Below are positions 21,713 to 34,008 of a stretch of DNA of 64,000 nt, one piece after another. A program made the translations under genes and the position numbers. The stretch comes from Selaginella tamariscina (Eukaryota > Streptophyta > Lycopodiopsida > Selaginellales > Selaginellaceae), in contig PUQB01000334.1 of assembly GCA_003024785.1 (NCBI GenBank), forward strand, positions 1 to 64,000. The letters run 5' to 3'. The notes below the pieces were generated by a model. It saw only the letters and a program-made list of their open reading frames with translations, searched no databases and had not been told where the DNA came from. Each line of letters opens with the position of its first letter. Within the stretch, counting starts at the first letter, position 1.

Positions 21713-22838
21713 ATACCATCTAGAAATAAATTCACAAAGATAATAACTAAGTTAAGTGTCAAAATTTTAATTTGAAGGGCTAAGACGTGACATCCAAGTG
21801 GTTATTCGATGTCAACATCCTATATGAGTAATGCTAAGTTTTTTCAAGACAACCCTGACTTAGATGTCTAAATAGGCATAAGACTTATGATTTTACCTAA
21901 ACTGATTATCTCCCAAAACTTAGAAGATAATCCGAGTAGACTTAGGATCCTACCTCAAGAAATCTAAACAAGCTCCTGCCCTAACCCCACTAAGTAGACA
22001 TGCATCAAGACTTAGAGGCGATTCACATGTGCCCTCACCCTCAAGAATTTTTTTTACCTCACCAGGTCATATGTAATATTTTACCCTCACCCTTGTGAGG
22101 GTCTCAAGGGCAAGATTCTAAATAAGCTTGGATTTAATTAAATTCTCACGAGAGTAAGAATATGCTTTTTCTTGCCACTTGTTTTAGTATTATAGGTTTA
22201 AATAAAAAAAATTTAAATATATTAATATAAATAGGCAAGATTTTTAATTTTATTTATTTTATATAAAAAGAATTATATAATTGAGAAACTCACAATTCTA
22301 ATTTATATTTATTTTATTTTAAAAATTAAATTTTATTCAATTTAAATTAATATTACGAGGGTAAATAAGTCATATGTAACCTTCACCCTCACGTAAGGGT
22401 GAGGGCACATGTGAACCGCCTCTTACCCCTTAAAGAGTCACCTTTATCCTTTAGGGCTACATTGACCCATGATTAACCCTTAAGGGTTTAAGTGGCCAAG
22501 TTATACTCTATACCTAGGGTTAATACTTAATAAGGACACAAGTGTGCACTATAGGCATACATGAGTGTTCTTCTAAGTAAATTCTTTAATAAGTAGACAA
22601 CCTTAAAAGTGCCTCACAAAAGGGCTCTTATTAATAAGCTTAGGTTGTTTAACCCCTAGATTCCAAGGAGAACATCCTTTAGCCAAGTGTGTAAGTAACA
22701 TACCCAGTTAAAGAACCTAAGATCCCTTGAGTAAATGCCCAAGGCTTAGCACTATGATGCAAAATTTTCTTGCTAGAGTATCCAACCCCTTGGTGTTAAA
22801 CTCATGACACAACCTTAAAAGGTGTGCCTAGTGTCACT

Positions 22839-24695
22839 TGTCATAATTTTTATTATGACTCGACCCTTTACTTTGGACGTTGACTATTGTTACCTACTGT
22901 ATTATGTTGACGGACCCTAGATATAGTAAGAAATAACCTCGCTTAGTGCACTTAGGTGTTTAAGGGTAATCCGGTCGGCTATCTTTAAATGTCGCGAGAA
23001 ACTCTAAGCGAAAGTAGCACTTATCTTCTAGAAAATCCACCCCTAATTTTGACGTCCTAGTTAAGATGAGTTTGGCATGTTAAATAGGGTTAGGAACACC
23101 CCTAGGGTGACCTAGCCCTAGGGTTGCCCTAACCCACGCCCTAAAACCCCCACCCCCCTTGGTTAGGGTTTAGGGGTAGGGGTTAGTGTACAAACTCATC
23201 TCATTAACTAAGGGGCTGGCATTTAGTGCCAGCCCACTTACACATACATGAAAAGAGGCGGGGGGGGGCTTTGTCACATAAATAAGGTAGAGTATATGTA
23301 GGAGAGCTCCTGGGTTCATGATTGAGTTCGTTGCTCTTCTGCCGGTGCAAGCTCCAGCTTGTGTCGTTAAGGTACAACCCTCTGTTGTGCCGCCCTAACT
23401 TCCAAACGATAGGGGTACGTCCCACCTTCGAGGTAGCTTACCCTTAACGTTGGCGAATCTATGCCTGGGAGGTCTTGTCGGGATGTACGTTCCAAGAGGC
23501 AGAGGTTGAGGCTTGTCTCCACCCTCCTCCTCCACGTCAAGTTAAGAGCAACATTCACAGCTAACCAGGGCACGTTCGTGTCCCTGTCCAACTGTGGTTG
23601 TGGTTCTTGATTAACAGGGTTTCCTTACTGGGTCTTGAGGGATAATTGAGGGGTTCTAGAGTTGGCATTTAGGAGCCATGTTTGTGGCACTTGGTGCAAC
23701 TCTTGAATCTAAGGGCTATGGCATGATAGCCCACATCGGGGAAGGCAGTGTCATATGGAGATGTGACACTAGGTTAAACGTCACACGGTACAACGCCCAA
23801 GGCACGCCCTTTGGGGTTATATCATGGGCTTGTCGCCAAGGGGTTGGATACTTTGACAAACAGACATGCTTGTGCTCGTGCTAGGGTGCTAAGCCTTGGG
23901 CATTTGCTCAAGGGAGGTTAGGTCTCGTAACTAGGTGTGCTTAGGCACACTTGGTTAGGAGAGTGTTCTCCTTAGAATCCAGGGGTTGAACAACCTAAGC
24001 TTGTTAACATGAGCCTTTTTGTGAAGCACTTGCAAGGTCATGTACTTAGGGTTTTCCAAACCTAGCCTTAGGGAGTTTACTTAATAAAACACTCGTGTCC
24101 GCCTACACCGCACACTTGTGTCCTCACTAAGTACTAGCCCAGTGCATAATGTATATATAAATATTATTTTATATAGATATACACGAATGCAAAACGTCAT
24201 GGTGAATATTTTATTTATGAATATACAATAATATAAAAACTAAAAGTGTGGATGTTGCTACAGTGAATGGCAGATGGTTAGGTCTAGGATATGACTTGGC
24301 CACTCAAACCCTTAGGGTTAGTCGTGGTTCAAGTCGCCCTAAAGGGGTACTTTTGGATGAGGGTGATTCCTCGAGGGGTAAGTGACGATGCCTTAACTCT
24401 GTCACGGGTGTATGTGTGAGACACATCTCCTTTGTGGGGTTAGGGCATGAGCTTGTCTAGGTTTACTAGGACAGGATCCTAAAGTCTACTTGGGTTATCC
24501 TCTAGGGTTCAGGGGATGGTCATTATAGGGGACTTAGGGTAGGACTCTAAGTCTTTTGCCTAATTAGGCCCCTGAGTCAGACTCTTAGGGTTATTTTGGA
24601 AGACTTAGTGTTGCTCACATAGGGTGATGACGCCGAATGGCCACTTGGCAGCCACGTGTTGCCACGTGTTGGGCCTTTAAGTTAAAACTCTGACA
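22839..24695 (+). mobile_element. Solo LTR, family S, copy 3 (inside copy 4)
   Basis: An 1857-bp copy starts TGTCATAATTTTTATTATGA and ends GTTAAAACTCTGACA, with the perfect target repeat TCACT (22834-22838 and 24696-24700). It is about 140 bp longer than copy 1 because of an insertion near 24139-24280. The surrounding sequence is an older S copy in the opposite orientation. Confidence 0.9.
24139..24280. other. About 140-bp insertion in S copy 3
   Basis: Compared with copy 2 (CTAGCCCTAGGTCTAGGG), copy 3 has extra AT-rich sequence between AGCCC and TAGGTCTAGG. I see no clear inverted repeats in it. Confidence 0.6.
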
Positions 24696-25245
24696 TCACT
24701 ATTCCCTAGGATGTGGTTATCTCGCCATAGCCCTCTAGACTCAAAATGCTGTCACAAATGTGGCTTTAGATGCCAACTCTAGAACCCTTTTATGAACCCT
24801 CAAGAACCTAGTAAATAGAACCTATCAGCCAAGATCCCACACCTATAGTTGAACGACAACAAAATATGCCCTACTTAATTATGTGTGCTGTTTAGCTTGA
24901 TGTGGAGAAGGAGGTTGAAGACAAGCCTCACACCTAGATTAACGGGACGTGCTCTCCAACAAGATTTCCCAAGCACGGATTCATCAACGTTAAGGGTAAG
25001 TTTTTAAAGGTGGGACATATCCTTATCATCTTGAATTTGAGAGGGCATAATAAAGAGTTGTGCCTTAACGACACAAACTAAAGCTTGCACCGATAAAAGA
25101 ATAACAAGCTTAATTATGAACTCAAAAACTCTCACTATATATATAAATATATGTGACAAAGCCTTGCCTTCCTACCCCCGTTTTTCTATTTTATAAAGTG
25201 GGCTAACACAGAATATCCTTCTCAATAAGAATATACTGAGTGAAT

Positions 25246-25657
25246 TTAACTTAATAGCCCACCAACAATGAGCATTGTAGTAGTTTAATAAATACATTAC
25301 TAAAGAAAATACAAATAATTGATCAAAAACATATTATTTATGTACATATATACATGTGTATAAAAGAATGTATTATTATTATTTATTATTTAATAGTAAA
25401 TAGATAGATAAATAGATAGATATGTATGTATATGTATCTCTTATTAAATGCACTAAGTGTTAAATATGTATAATATACTTCCCTTTGTAGGCATCAACAT
25501 AATTTCCTTGGATAGATACGTTTTCAGATGTATACATACTAGTGTCTTTGATACTTAAAACAGGCCAAGAACATATACACAGAGCATATAATAGATTGTT
25601 AATTGTAGCTTAATAATATATTTATGATGTCACTGTTTTTTTCTTTCTTTTTTCCAG
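25246..25657. other. Rest of TOR-X intron
   Basis: An AT-rich intron with GATA-type repeats (25400-25430). The segment from 25430 on (CACTAAGTGTTAAATATG, CTTCCCTTTGTAG, GCATCAACATAATTTCC) matches 53350-53430 in copy Y. Confidence 0.6.
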
Positions 25658-25676
25658 GTGGTGTCCATTCTGGTAA
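25658..25676 (+). pseudogene. TOR last exon (FATC end, copy X)
   Basis: A TTTTTTCCAG acceptor precedes a tiny frame that reads WCPFW and stops (TAA at 25674-25676). GWCPFW-stop is the conserved C-terminus of TOR kinases, part of the FATC domain needed for kinase activity. The preceding exon that should encode the ATSHENLC-type segment is not intact in the window. Confidence 0.7.
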
Positions 25677-26689
25677 CTTGTGAATATATTGTACAGAGTT
25701 AGAATAAGCAGAGGCGGATCATGTATAATGTATATATATACACACGCACGAGCAGATTAGTATTGTATGGTTTTTGTACGAAGTTTTCAACAAATCATAT
25801 ACTAAGACTCTCTCTCTCTCTCTACATTTAAGACACGTCGATATTAACCAATGTATTAATATAAAACAGTTTCGTTAGCCTAAATAACGACGCATTTTCC
25901 TTTAAACGCCTGCACATAACTTGAGTAAAATAAGTACTACAATACAGCAAGTTGACTTAATTATGTCTATGTTATAAAAAACACGGACCTACCAATTAAG
26001 TATTTAATATAAACGTAAGTAAATAAAAGAAGGCGTACAAACTTAAATACATTATTAAATTAAATAAGAGGGGTATATTTGTTCGATGTATATATAGCAT
26101 TCATTTCCTTACCTTAGACTTATATATACGAGTGCCTTTGCAATCTATATATGTATATGCACTTACACAAATAATTTTTAAATAAACTTATTTTAACAAG
26201 TAATTTTTAACTTCACTGATGTAATTATATCTTAAATAACTTTAATTAAACTTTAATTTAGTTATTTTGTGATCAGATTCAACATGCTGGTGTATTATAT
26301 CATGAATAAATTTAATTAAACTTTAAAATATTAATTTTTTTTACCACATTCAGTTGCCGGTTTAAGTAAACACTTACCTTATTGTATGCCACATGATAAG
26401 TTACATGCTTAATCTGACATCCCATGTGTTACCACCCGATAAGCCAAGTTTTTAATCTGCCACCTGCAGTGTGTGATGTGACGCTCTAAGTTAATTTAGG
26501 TTTTTATACCCTCTTTATATACATTTATTCACGATGCTTATAAGAACTATATATTATGTTTCTAGTAAAATAATCATGATACTTTAATTAATTTAGGTTT
26601 TAATTGTTAATTAAAAATGACCATTATTAATATATTGTTTTAAAATTTAATAGCATCAAGTAACTGTTGTATGTTAATCATATTTTGGA
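25677..26689. other. Spacer shared by TOR/macro copies
   Basis: 25720-25910 matches 53620-53800. 25920-26160 matches 52640-52900 and 57890-58080, inverted. 26200-26530 matches 51990-52330. No coding exon is evident in this stretch; exons 1-3 of the macro-domain gene are missing here. Confidence 0.6.
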
Positions 26690-27110
26690 ACTTCTTGTTG
26701 GTAGCGCGGAGCGCACATATTGCATTCCCATATATTTCTTGTGGTATTTACAGGTAAATACAGTTTAATTATTATGAAACTAAATTAAATTATTTATGTT
26801 AATCTTAGCTTTCCAATCTCGAAGGCGCTCGCTCCGTATGTAAAGAAGAGTGTAAGGGATTGTCTGAGGTAAATACACTATTAAATTCTATAATAGTTCT
26901 TTGTTAATAATAATATAGTAGTACTATTTTATTAATTATATTAGTCAAATTAATTATATTATTAACATTAATTAATTATTATTCTGTAGATACATTTCCT
27001 TCTGTTTGAGGAAACAGTTCTAGATGCATGGCTACAACAAGCAGAAGCTGCACAATTATGTAAGTATGTTGAAGAAGCAGTTACTATGGAAGACACAAGG
27101 AAGAAAAGAA
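26690..27110 (+). pseudogene. Macro-domain gene, exons 4-6 (copy X, degenerate)
   Basis: Three exon remnants match the better copy at 54284-54768: 26697-26752 (ELLVGSAERTYCIPIYFLWYL-like in one frame, corresponding to the IAFPAISCGIY strand), about 26808-26871 (TTTCCAATCTCG...GTCTGAG, with a loss of about 10 bases) and 26992-27110 (LLFEETVLDAWLQQAEAAQL). Splice sites GTAAAT and TTCTGTAG are kept. Macro domains bind or hydrolyse ADP-ribose groups. The 5' half of the domain, including the NAAN loop, is absent, so this copy cannot work. Confidence 0.65.
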
Positions 27111-27499
27111 ATGTTTCTTCCTCACTCGTTTCAGAGCTTAACATTAACCATTGTAGTTCACGAGACTCTTTGATAATTGTAATAATTTATTCAAATATAG
27201 AATATTTCTCAAGAATATACTTGTCAATTAGAAATAATCAAAAATGAAAACATTTATTGTTGTTCAATTCACGCATGAATGCACACATGTGATAAAGGAA
27301 AGACGTGGTGTAATTGTTAATATCAATGCTGCTGTTGATGGTTCATTTCAAAATCAGGAATTCTTTATGAGTTTGAGCGACGACTATTGTTGAAGTCAAG
27401 TCTAAACTTAAGTTTTTAAATAGATCACACCCCACGAGAAAACCGTTCCATGCTACATATATTCAACATTCAGCCATTCAGCTTGTATTATTCGGAGTT

Positions 27500-28969
27500 A
27501 TGGTTGAACTGCAGACAAGTATCACCATTGTACCAGCAGTTCCAACTGCCCAGCCTTGCCTGTGGTTGCTTTCCAATCTAGACTTGGTTGGACATACGTA
27601 TGTCAAGCAAGTCCACTACTACAAGTCCAGCATTTCCCCCACTGATTTCAAAGACGTTGTAGATGCTCTTAAAAAGTCATTGTCATCAGTTCTCGTCCAT
27701 TTCTATCCATTGGCAGGAGAAGCGCAAGCTGCAGGAGGCCGGGTGGTCGTCAACTGCAATGACCAAGGAATCCCGCTTCACATAGCTACCACGGAAGCAA
27801 GGTTTGTGTTCCTCATCCAATATAACTCTACCTGCGTTACATGTAGCTTAACTGACTGTTGTTTTGCTCTACTCAGGCTTGAAAAATGCCCAGACATGTG
27901 AAATTGAAGCCCAGCTGGTTCCACAAGAGGAATTTGTAATTGCTGAAGGTGTAACTAGTCCACTCATCCAGATCCAGGTAGTGTTTCTCTACATTTGCCC
28001 ATTCTGTATTCCAAAAGCTAATGTCTCCAACTGTAAAAGGTAACAAGGTTTAGCTGTGGATCCATTGCACTCGGTTACGCTGCTTCAGAAGCCGTGGCGG
28101 ATGGTCAGTCCTCATTCCAGTTCATGCAATCATGGTCTGAAGTTCATAGAGGATTACCTCTCTCAAATCCACCTATCTTCAACCTTGGCATTGTGCTTGG
28201 GCCCAGAGAACCTCCGCAAGTGAAGACTACAACGAGAGACTATGCTACTGCCGACCTTCCTAAGGATTGGGCAACTATCAACTACAAGAAAATAAGTGAG
28301 AAACTATATCACCGTGTCGTCTTTACCATACCTGAAGATAAGGTAGCTTCTCTTGTCAAAGAAGTTGAAGACGGTCCTTTCAGCTACGGCAGAGCAACTT
28401 TTTCAGGCAATGGCTGCACTGGTGTGGAAGTGCATGACCGAAGCACGTCAACTGGACGATGAATCTGTGACCAAGTACGTATATCCCATCTGCTTCCGCA
28501 ACAATCCTAAGCGTTGGGATCCTGTAATACCAGCTGGAAGCTTTGGGAACGCTGTTCATATTGCATGCTTGCCGGCACTGGCTGGGGATATCAAAGCCAA
28601 TCACCTCTCCTTCGCTGTCTCATCCACCGGGACGTAAACTCCATCTGCATGGAGACCACCAGATCCGCCATAGACTGGATGCAGCTGCAGATGAACAAGG
28701 GCCTCAAAGTCGGTTTCAACTGCGACTTGTACAAGGGAACGGACGTGTTTTGCACCAGCTTATACACTTTCCCAATCTTTGAGACCGAGTTTGGATTCGG
28801 GAAGCCAGTTCACTATTCCCTGTTAGTTGAACCGGATGGAGTTGCTTTTATGCTCTCTACACCACATAGAGGCAGAAGGAGGGAGATTGCTATCGCCTTG
28901 CCACAAGCTGCCATGGAAAGGCTACTGAATAACAATCTCTTCCGGAGGTTCGCTACTCCTCTCAATTAG
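27500..28969 (+). pseudogene. BAHD acyltransferase pseudogene 1
   Basis: The three-exon structure is exon 1 at 27500-27801, exon 2 at 27877-27977 and exon 3 at 28040-28969, with GT-AG introns of 75 and 62 bp. Exon 1 starts MVELQTSITIVPAVP and reads LSSVLVHFYPLAGEAQ, typical of BAHD enzymes of the HCT type that move acyl groups from CoA thioesters to alcohols or amines. Exon 3 has FSCGSIALGYAAS then EAVADG at the HXXXD site and EFGFGKP at the DFGWG site. The catalytic histidine is glutamate. Frameshifts occur in exon 2 (one extra base in GAAAAAT, giving a TGA), near 28400 (two bases lost versus copies 2 and 3) and near 28618 (four bases lost). The stop is TAG at 28967. Confidence 0.9.
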
Positions 28970-30257
28970 ATTGATTAATTAATTACTTAAATTTAATTAA
29001 TCTTCTTCATTCGAACTATAAACGAAGATTTTAAAGTGGTAACTGTAAACAAATTAGACTATTTTAATTATCATGTGTTTAACTAGATACCACTAGAGCT
29101 ATAATGGTACCGATTAAAGTAAATTATACAAAAATACAAATTGTTACTGTATAAAGTGTAACTTCTGTGAACATGTTTCATCCTTTGTTTTTACAACATA
29201 TTGCAAATTCGTCTTATAATCTGAATCATTCAAGATGTCTTTGATTCAATATCAACGAAAAATTTCACTTGTTAATAGGGACAATGTTGGTATTTTATTA
29301 AATTTCCTTTATCATTGCTTAAAGGAACAATTGATCATTTTCTCCTTCCCCACTCAACTGCAATAAATGTAGAACCAAGCTATATAACCAGGGGACCGAA
29401 AAACAATAAAAGGAAAATGGATTTAAAAGAATTAAATATTTTTATTTTTATTTCAATTTGTATCGGTCGTGTGGGTAGTCTGCAACTTTGTATCAGCCCA
29501 TTGTAACATTTATTTGTGATCTTGACAAATACTTAATCATTTTTATTTAAAATATTTAAGGAAATTATATCGATCTTTAAGTTGTTATTAAGTATGAGTT
29601 TTTCTTGGGTGAGGAAGAGTTTTTTTACTTCCTATATAATAAAAAAAAACTTATTGTTATTATTATCTGCAATCAGAAACATTTTACTATAAAATATAAA
29701 TTCTTTATTATAATAAATTTAGTGAACAGCTTTGTCACAATGAATAATAAAATTCTTTATTATTATTATTTATTATTATTTGCAGTTTAAGAGTTATTAT
29801 TTAATCTGTACATTAGAAATTTCAATTATAATTATGACAGTGTCTGAGACATAGGAATACAGACGCTGGTTTTAAAACTAACCATTAAAGCATTTATAAA
29901 CTATATAAAATAATATAATGTTTTTAAGAAATTATCGAATTATTATGAGTGCTCTCAGACGCATAAGTTAAACACAAAAATGGATATAATACATGTAATA
30001 AACATATCAACACGCTTAAATAAATAGTATATAATAAGATTTATATTGAAAGAAAAGCTTAATAACTACTATAACCATATCAAAATAGTTATTTGAAAAT
30101 CATACATAATCACATATATGTGTAACTAAAGCTTAAAGTTCCTTAAGTGTATTGATAACTTGTTAAACAGCATACATATAAATATACACAAAAATGATAT
30201 TCTATGAGGTCAGGGGATCTATTCCCTTCACTTCCAATTGAGAATATATAAACTACT
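28970..30257. other. AT-rich intergenic stretch
   Basis: No gene is recognised. It contains TTATTA-type simple sequence near 29755-29780. Confidence 0.5.
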
Positions 30258-30715
30258 TTATAGTTGGAAGTCCCATCCTGCATATCCAGATCGCATCTCA
30301 ACCACGTCAACGTATCCCTGCATTTGCATAATCATACACACATATGTGTGTACACACGCACGTATACATGTGTGTGTATACACATGCACACACTTACCAG
30401 AGCTTTAAATTCCTTTACTGCAGAGGTAGACCTAAGGCCACCTTGACAACCTCAAACACACATTAATTAAGTGACAACATTCTAAACATGTGAAAACTTA
30501 CCACGACCAGTTTTGCATCCTTGTTAAACTTTGCAGCTACCTCATCTTCAAACTCCTCATTCTTTACCATGCCTGTACTATACATGCGTGCGTGCGTGCG
30601 TGCGTGTGTGTGAGAGAGAGAGAGACCTTTGGAGTACTTGAGTAAGGCACGTTGATGGCATCTAGAATATGCCCTTCTGCAAACTCCTCCGGGGTCCTGA
30701 ATGTACTTTACTCCT
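30258..30715 (-). pseudogene. Rhodanese-like sulfurtransferase gene relic
   Basis: Four exon-like blocks on the minus strand fit a small plant rhodanese: 30627-30715 (GVKYI then RTPEEFAEGHILDAINVPYS), 30502-30572 (GMVKNEEFEDEVAAKFNKDA), 30398-30450 (CQGGLRSTSAVKEFKAL, the active-site cysteine loop) and 30258-30317 (GYVDVVEMRSGYAGWDFQL, then stop). Acceptors and donors are present. The first block lacks five bases where DV should be, and the joins 1-2 and 2-3 are each one base out of phase, so it is probably a pseudogene. Rhodaneses move sulfane sulfur through a cysteine persulfide. No N-terminal exon is seen beyond 30715, where the DNA becomes microsatellite. Confidence 0.7.
30588..30625. repeat. 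TGCG/TG/AG microsatellite
   Basis: TGCG repeats pass into TG and then AG repeats, inside an intron of the rhodanese relic. Confidence 0.85.
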
Positions 30716-30725
30716 CTTAATACCC

Positions 30726-30770
30726 CCACACGCACACACACACACGCACGCACGCACAGGCGCACACACA
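30726..30770. repeat. CA/CGCA microsatellite
   Basis: CA and CGCA runs lie just upstream of the rhodanese relic. Confidence 0.85.
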
Positions 30771-31189
30771 TATAAGAGGTGGTTCTCACCCTCACAAAGG
30801 GGTGAAATTTTCAAAAAATAATATATAATTATAAAATTGTTTTATATACATAAATAAAATTAAAAATCTTAATTATTTATATTAATTTATTTTAAATTTT
30901 TATTTAAACTTATGATAATAAAACATGTGATATATTAAACAATACACACACATGTGTGTTTATTAGCTCTCAATATAATTTATTGTTGGAGCAAATGTAA
31001 TATTTGTGTAAGTATATAGATTACATAGATATCTCGTCTTTAAGTCCTTTTATAATTTTAACTTTTTTAAAGTAAAATGCATCTCTTAAAGTATGTGTTT
31101 ATAAATGATTTAAGTGACAAGAAATAGTAAGAAGTTTAAAATTTAAATATGCAATAAACCGCATATAGTAAATGCGTGTCCTTGACTTA
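30771..31189. other. AT-rich intergenic stretch
   Basis: No gene, LTR edge or clear repeat that I can support. Confidence 0.45.
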
Positions 31190-32500
31190 ATTATTTAATA
31201 TAATTTATTAATTAATGAATTCTTAACCTTAATTTGATGAGTTTATCTCTAATATGGATTCTTAACCTAGTGAGTTTTTTGAAGTTCTTAGGTTTACTTA
31301 TAATATTATTTAATGGTCCTTAACCTAGTTTTGTTGGTGTTAAATCATAAGTTTGTCCATGATTGGGTTTAACCATTTAATAATATTTAACTTAGTTGTT
31401 ATCTTTAATTCTTAACTTAATGAATTTTTTTATATCTTGGCTTAATTATTTAATGATTTGTAACATAATCATTATCCTTAACTTACTAAATTTATTCTTT
31501 TTATGCTTGGGCTTAACTATTGAATAACCCTTAACCTTAACATGGTGAGTTCATCCCAAGTTGGAATTGTTATCTTTAATTTGGTATCCCTAAGTAACCT
31601 TGTTAACTTGGTTTAAATTGAATTTTAACCTAGTTAACTTAATGAGTTTACCTTAACCCAATTGTTATCTTTGACTAGGTGAATTTATTTCTAAACACCC
31701 ATGTTATGCATGGTCATACATATGCATGAATTAACCACCACCAAATGGGTTTAGGATTTATACATGATTTAGCGATCTCAATAATATCACATGAGTTTAA
31801 TATTTAGGATAGCTGTTAATAATAAGATCTACGGCCCCAATAATGCCATGTAAGTTTATAATTTAGGATGGTTGTTGATGGAGTGTCACACTTGATCTAG
31901 TGGCCCTGATAATGCCACATGGGTTTAAAATTTAAGATGAATGTTCATAGTGTATTAATAATACATGGATGGAGACATATTAAATAAACTTATTATATAA
32001 ATAACACATGTGCTAACCATTGGTCCATTAGTGGGCTCAATTATTTAATATAATGGACCCCTTTCTTATCCTTAATTTAGTGAGTTTTAAATTGAATCCT
32101 TAATTAATTATTATTTAACCTTGAATTTATCTTTAAGTTAGATTTTTAACCTAATTGTTATCTTTAACCTAATAACTAAGTTTATCCTTAAATTCATAGG
32201 TTTACTATTTAATGACCCTTAACCTAGTTGTTATCTTTAATTGAAAATGTTAAAAACTACTAGAATATACTAAGTTGATGTTGATGTTGGTATTCTTTAA
32301 GTTGATGCCGTTAGTATATGTCAACACTAAAATATTCCTTTGGATTTATATTTTAAAATAAGGAATGGTCCATATTTAGATCTATAATCAAATGTCTATA
32401 TTCAGATTTATATTGGTGGTAAAGAGATATTAAGTTTTAATATATAAAGAAGGTTAAGGTTAGGGTTTCAACATTTTGCTTCAATACCAGTTGTTACTCA
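31190..32500 (+). repeat. Degenerate tandem repeat T (copy d) with shared flank
   Basis: T units with TTAACCTAGTGAG and CCCAATTGTTAT words alternate with segments such as CCCCAATAATGCCA and GGATGGTTGTTGATGGAGTG. The 3' flank (32240-32560) is the inverted match of 20600-20860 and leads straight into the G3 protease. Confidence 0.7.
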
Positions 32501-32999
32501 ATCTCTTTTAATATTAAGTAATTAGTAATTTTTTTTCACTTAAATGATTCCACTCATATTTTATTACTGTCTTCGACTTTGATAGTTGTTGAGCTTTATA
32601 TTGCCAGAGGTCGCAAGGTTGTAGTATTAACTCTATTGGACTTTGGAGCCAAAGCTTGTTTCATGGATTGTACCTTTGCACGTTGACACTTTACTTTCTT
32701 TAGGAAGCTCATGTACCAAATTCCTATCTCAATCGTGGATTCTCGGCTTATGGCATCTAGTGCTGTTGTTGAGGCGTCTAAGCCCATCTAAGTGACCTTG
32801 GGAGAAACTTCTTGCAGGATCTTCTTCAACATAATCAGCAGTTTCAATTTACTGAGGGAGGTTGAGGTTTCTAACTCTTTAGACCCAACTTTGGAATCTT
32901 TGCGAGTTTGCATGATCTCGTTAGATGAATTCATCCAAGAAGATAAGCATGATTCTTTATTAGTTTTTGTTGTAGTAATTCTCTAGTTCAGCTACCAAC

Positions 33000-33770
33000 T
33001 AAGTACAATGAGTTTGTTGATGTTTTTGACAATGTGAAAGCCAATAAACTTTTGGAATATTGACCATATGATTGTCCCATTGATTTGATGGAAGGTGCTC
33101 AACCCCCTTGGGGACTGATTTACGGGCTCTCTCCAATAGAGCTTGAAGTGTTGGAAGCATACATTGAGGAAAACCTTTCGATCAGGTTCATCTAACACTC
33201 AAATTCTCTAGTTGGTGCACCCATCTTCTTTGTAAAAAAAAAACAAAAAAGATGACTCATTGCGTTTGGTAGTGGATTATTGTGGCCTAAACAAGGTAAT
33301 GATGCGAAATTGGTATCCCCTACCATTGATATCGAGATTATTGGAGCTTCTTGCTGGGGCCAAGTACTTCACCAAGATTTACCTGATGTGCATATAACTT
33401 AGTTAGGATCTGTCCAGGGGATGAGTAGAAAACTACATTTTGCATGGGATATGGACATTTTCAGTATACAATGATGCCATTTGGTCTCACCAATGCATCA
33501 GTTGTTTTTCAACACATGGCCAACAACATTTTTTGCAAGTACTTGTGCATGTTTGTGATATTATACTTTGATGACATTCTCATATATTCCAAGACATTGG
33601 AGGAGCACGAGGAGCAAGTTCGACAAGTGTTACAAAAATTATGTGACCATGGTCTTTATGTCAAGCTTGAGAAGTGTAATTTTGAGCAAGATCATGTGGA
33701 GTTCATGAAGTACATCGTCTTGTCGGAAGGAGTTTCGATGGATCCTACTAAAGTGAGAATGTGTTGAATT
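33000..33770 (+). pseudogene. G3 reverse transcriptase fragment
   Basis: The catalytic box reads YFDDIL in the frame 33444-33767, preceded by VVFQHMANNIFCKYLCMFVI and followed by the thumb start YVKLEKCNFEQDHVEF. Upstream motifs (APIFFVKKK) are followed by a run of A that shifts the frame at 33232-33250. It copies RNA into cDNA in intact relatives; this copy is broken. Confidence 0.85.
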
Positions 33771-34008
33771 GGCAAGTCTCACGGATGTTTAATATTTCTT
33801 GACTTTGCCAAATTTGTTGCAAGTTCATTAAGGACTACTCCAAAATCATGTTACCACTCACCAAACTCACACAGGAAAGGTTATTTGTTTATCGATCGCA
33901 TTTGGGAACCTGCATCCAATTTACTTTATGCTTCTTCCAAGATTATTGCCTTCATCATGCTAAACCAGGTCCCATAACTTGTGGAACTCATCCTTAGGGA
34001 GGAGGTGC

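Larger units (their letters stand above)
21757..25245 (-). mobile_element. Old S-family LTR copy 4 (inverted, truncated, interrupted)
   Basis: The minus-strand sequence aligns with the S LTR: the left border TGTCAAAATTTTAATTTGAA is the complement of the S 3' end. Similarity runs over 21757-22838 and resumes at 24696 to about 25245. The LTR 5' end (about 330 bp) is missing on the right. It is much more diverged than copies 1-3. Copy 3 is inserted in it at 22838/24696. Confidence 0.75.

Noticed and set aside
27500-28969. A working BAHD acyltransferase gene
   Set aside because: Comparison with copies 2 and 3 shows one extra base in exon 2 and losses of two and four bases in exon 3; no alternative splice site that I can see restores the frame.
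30264-30446. Small plus-strand histidine/threonine-rich frame
   Set aside because: It is produced by CA/TG simple sequence and is antisense to the rhodanese exons.
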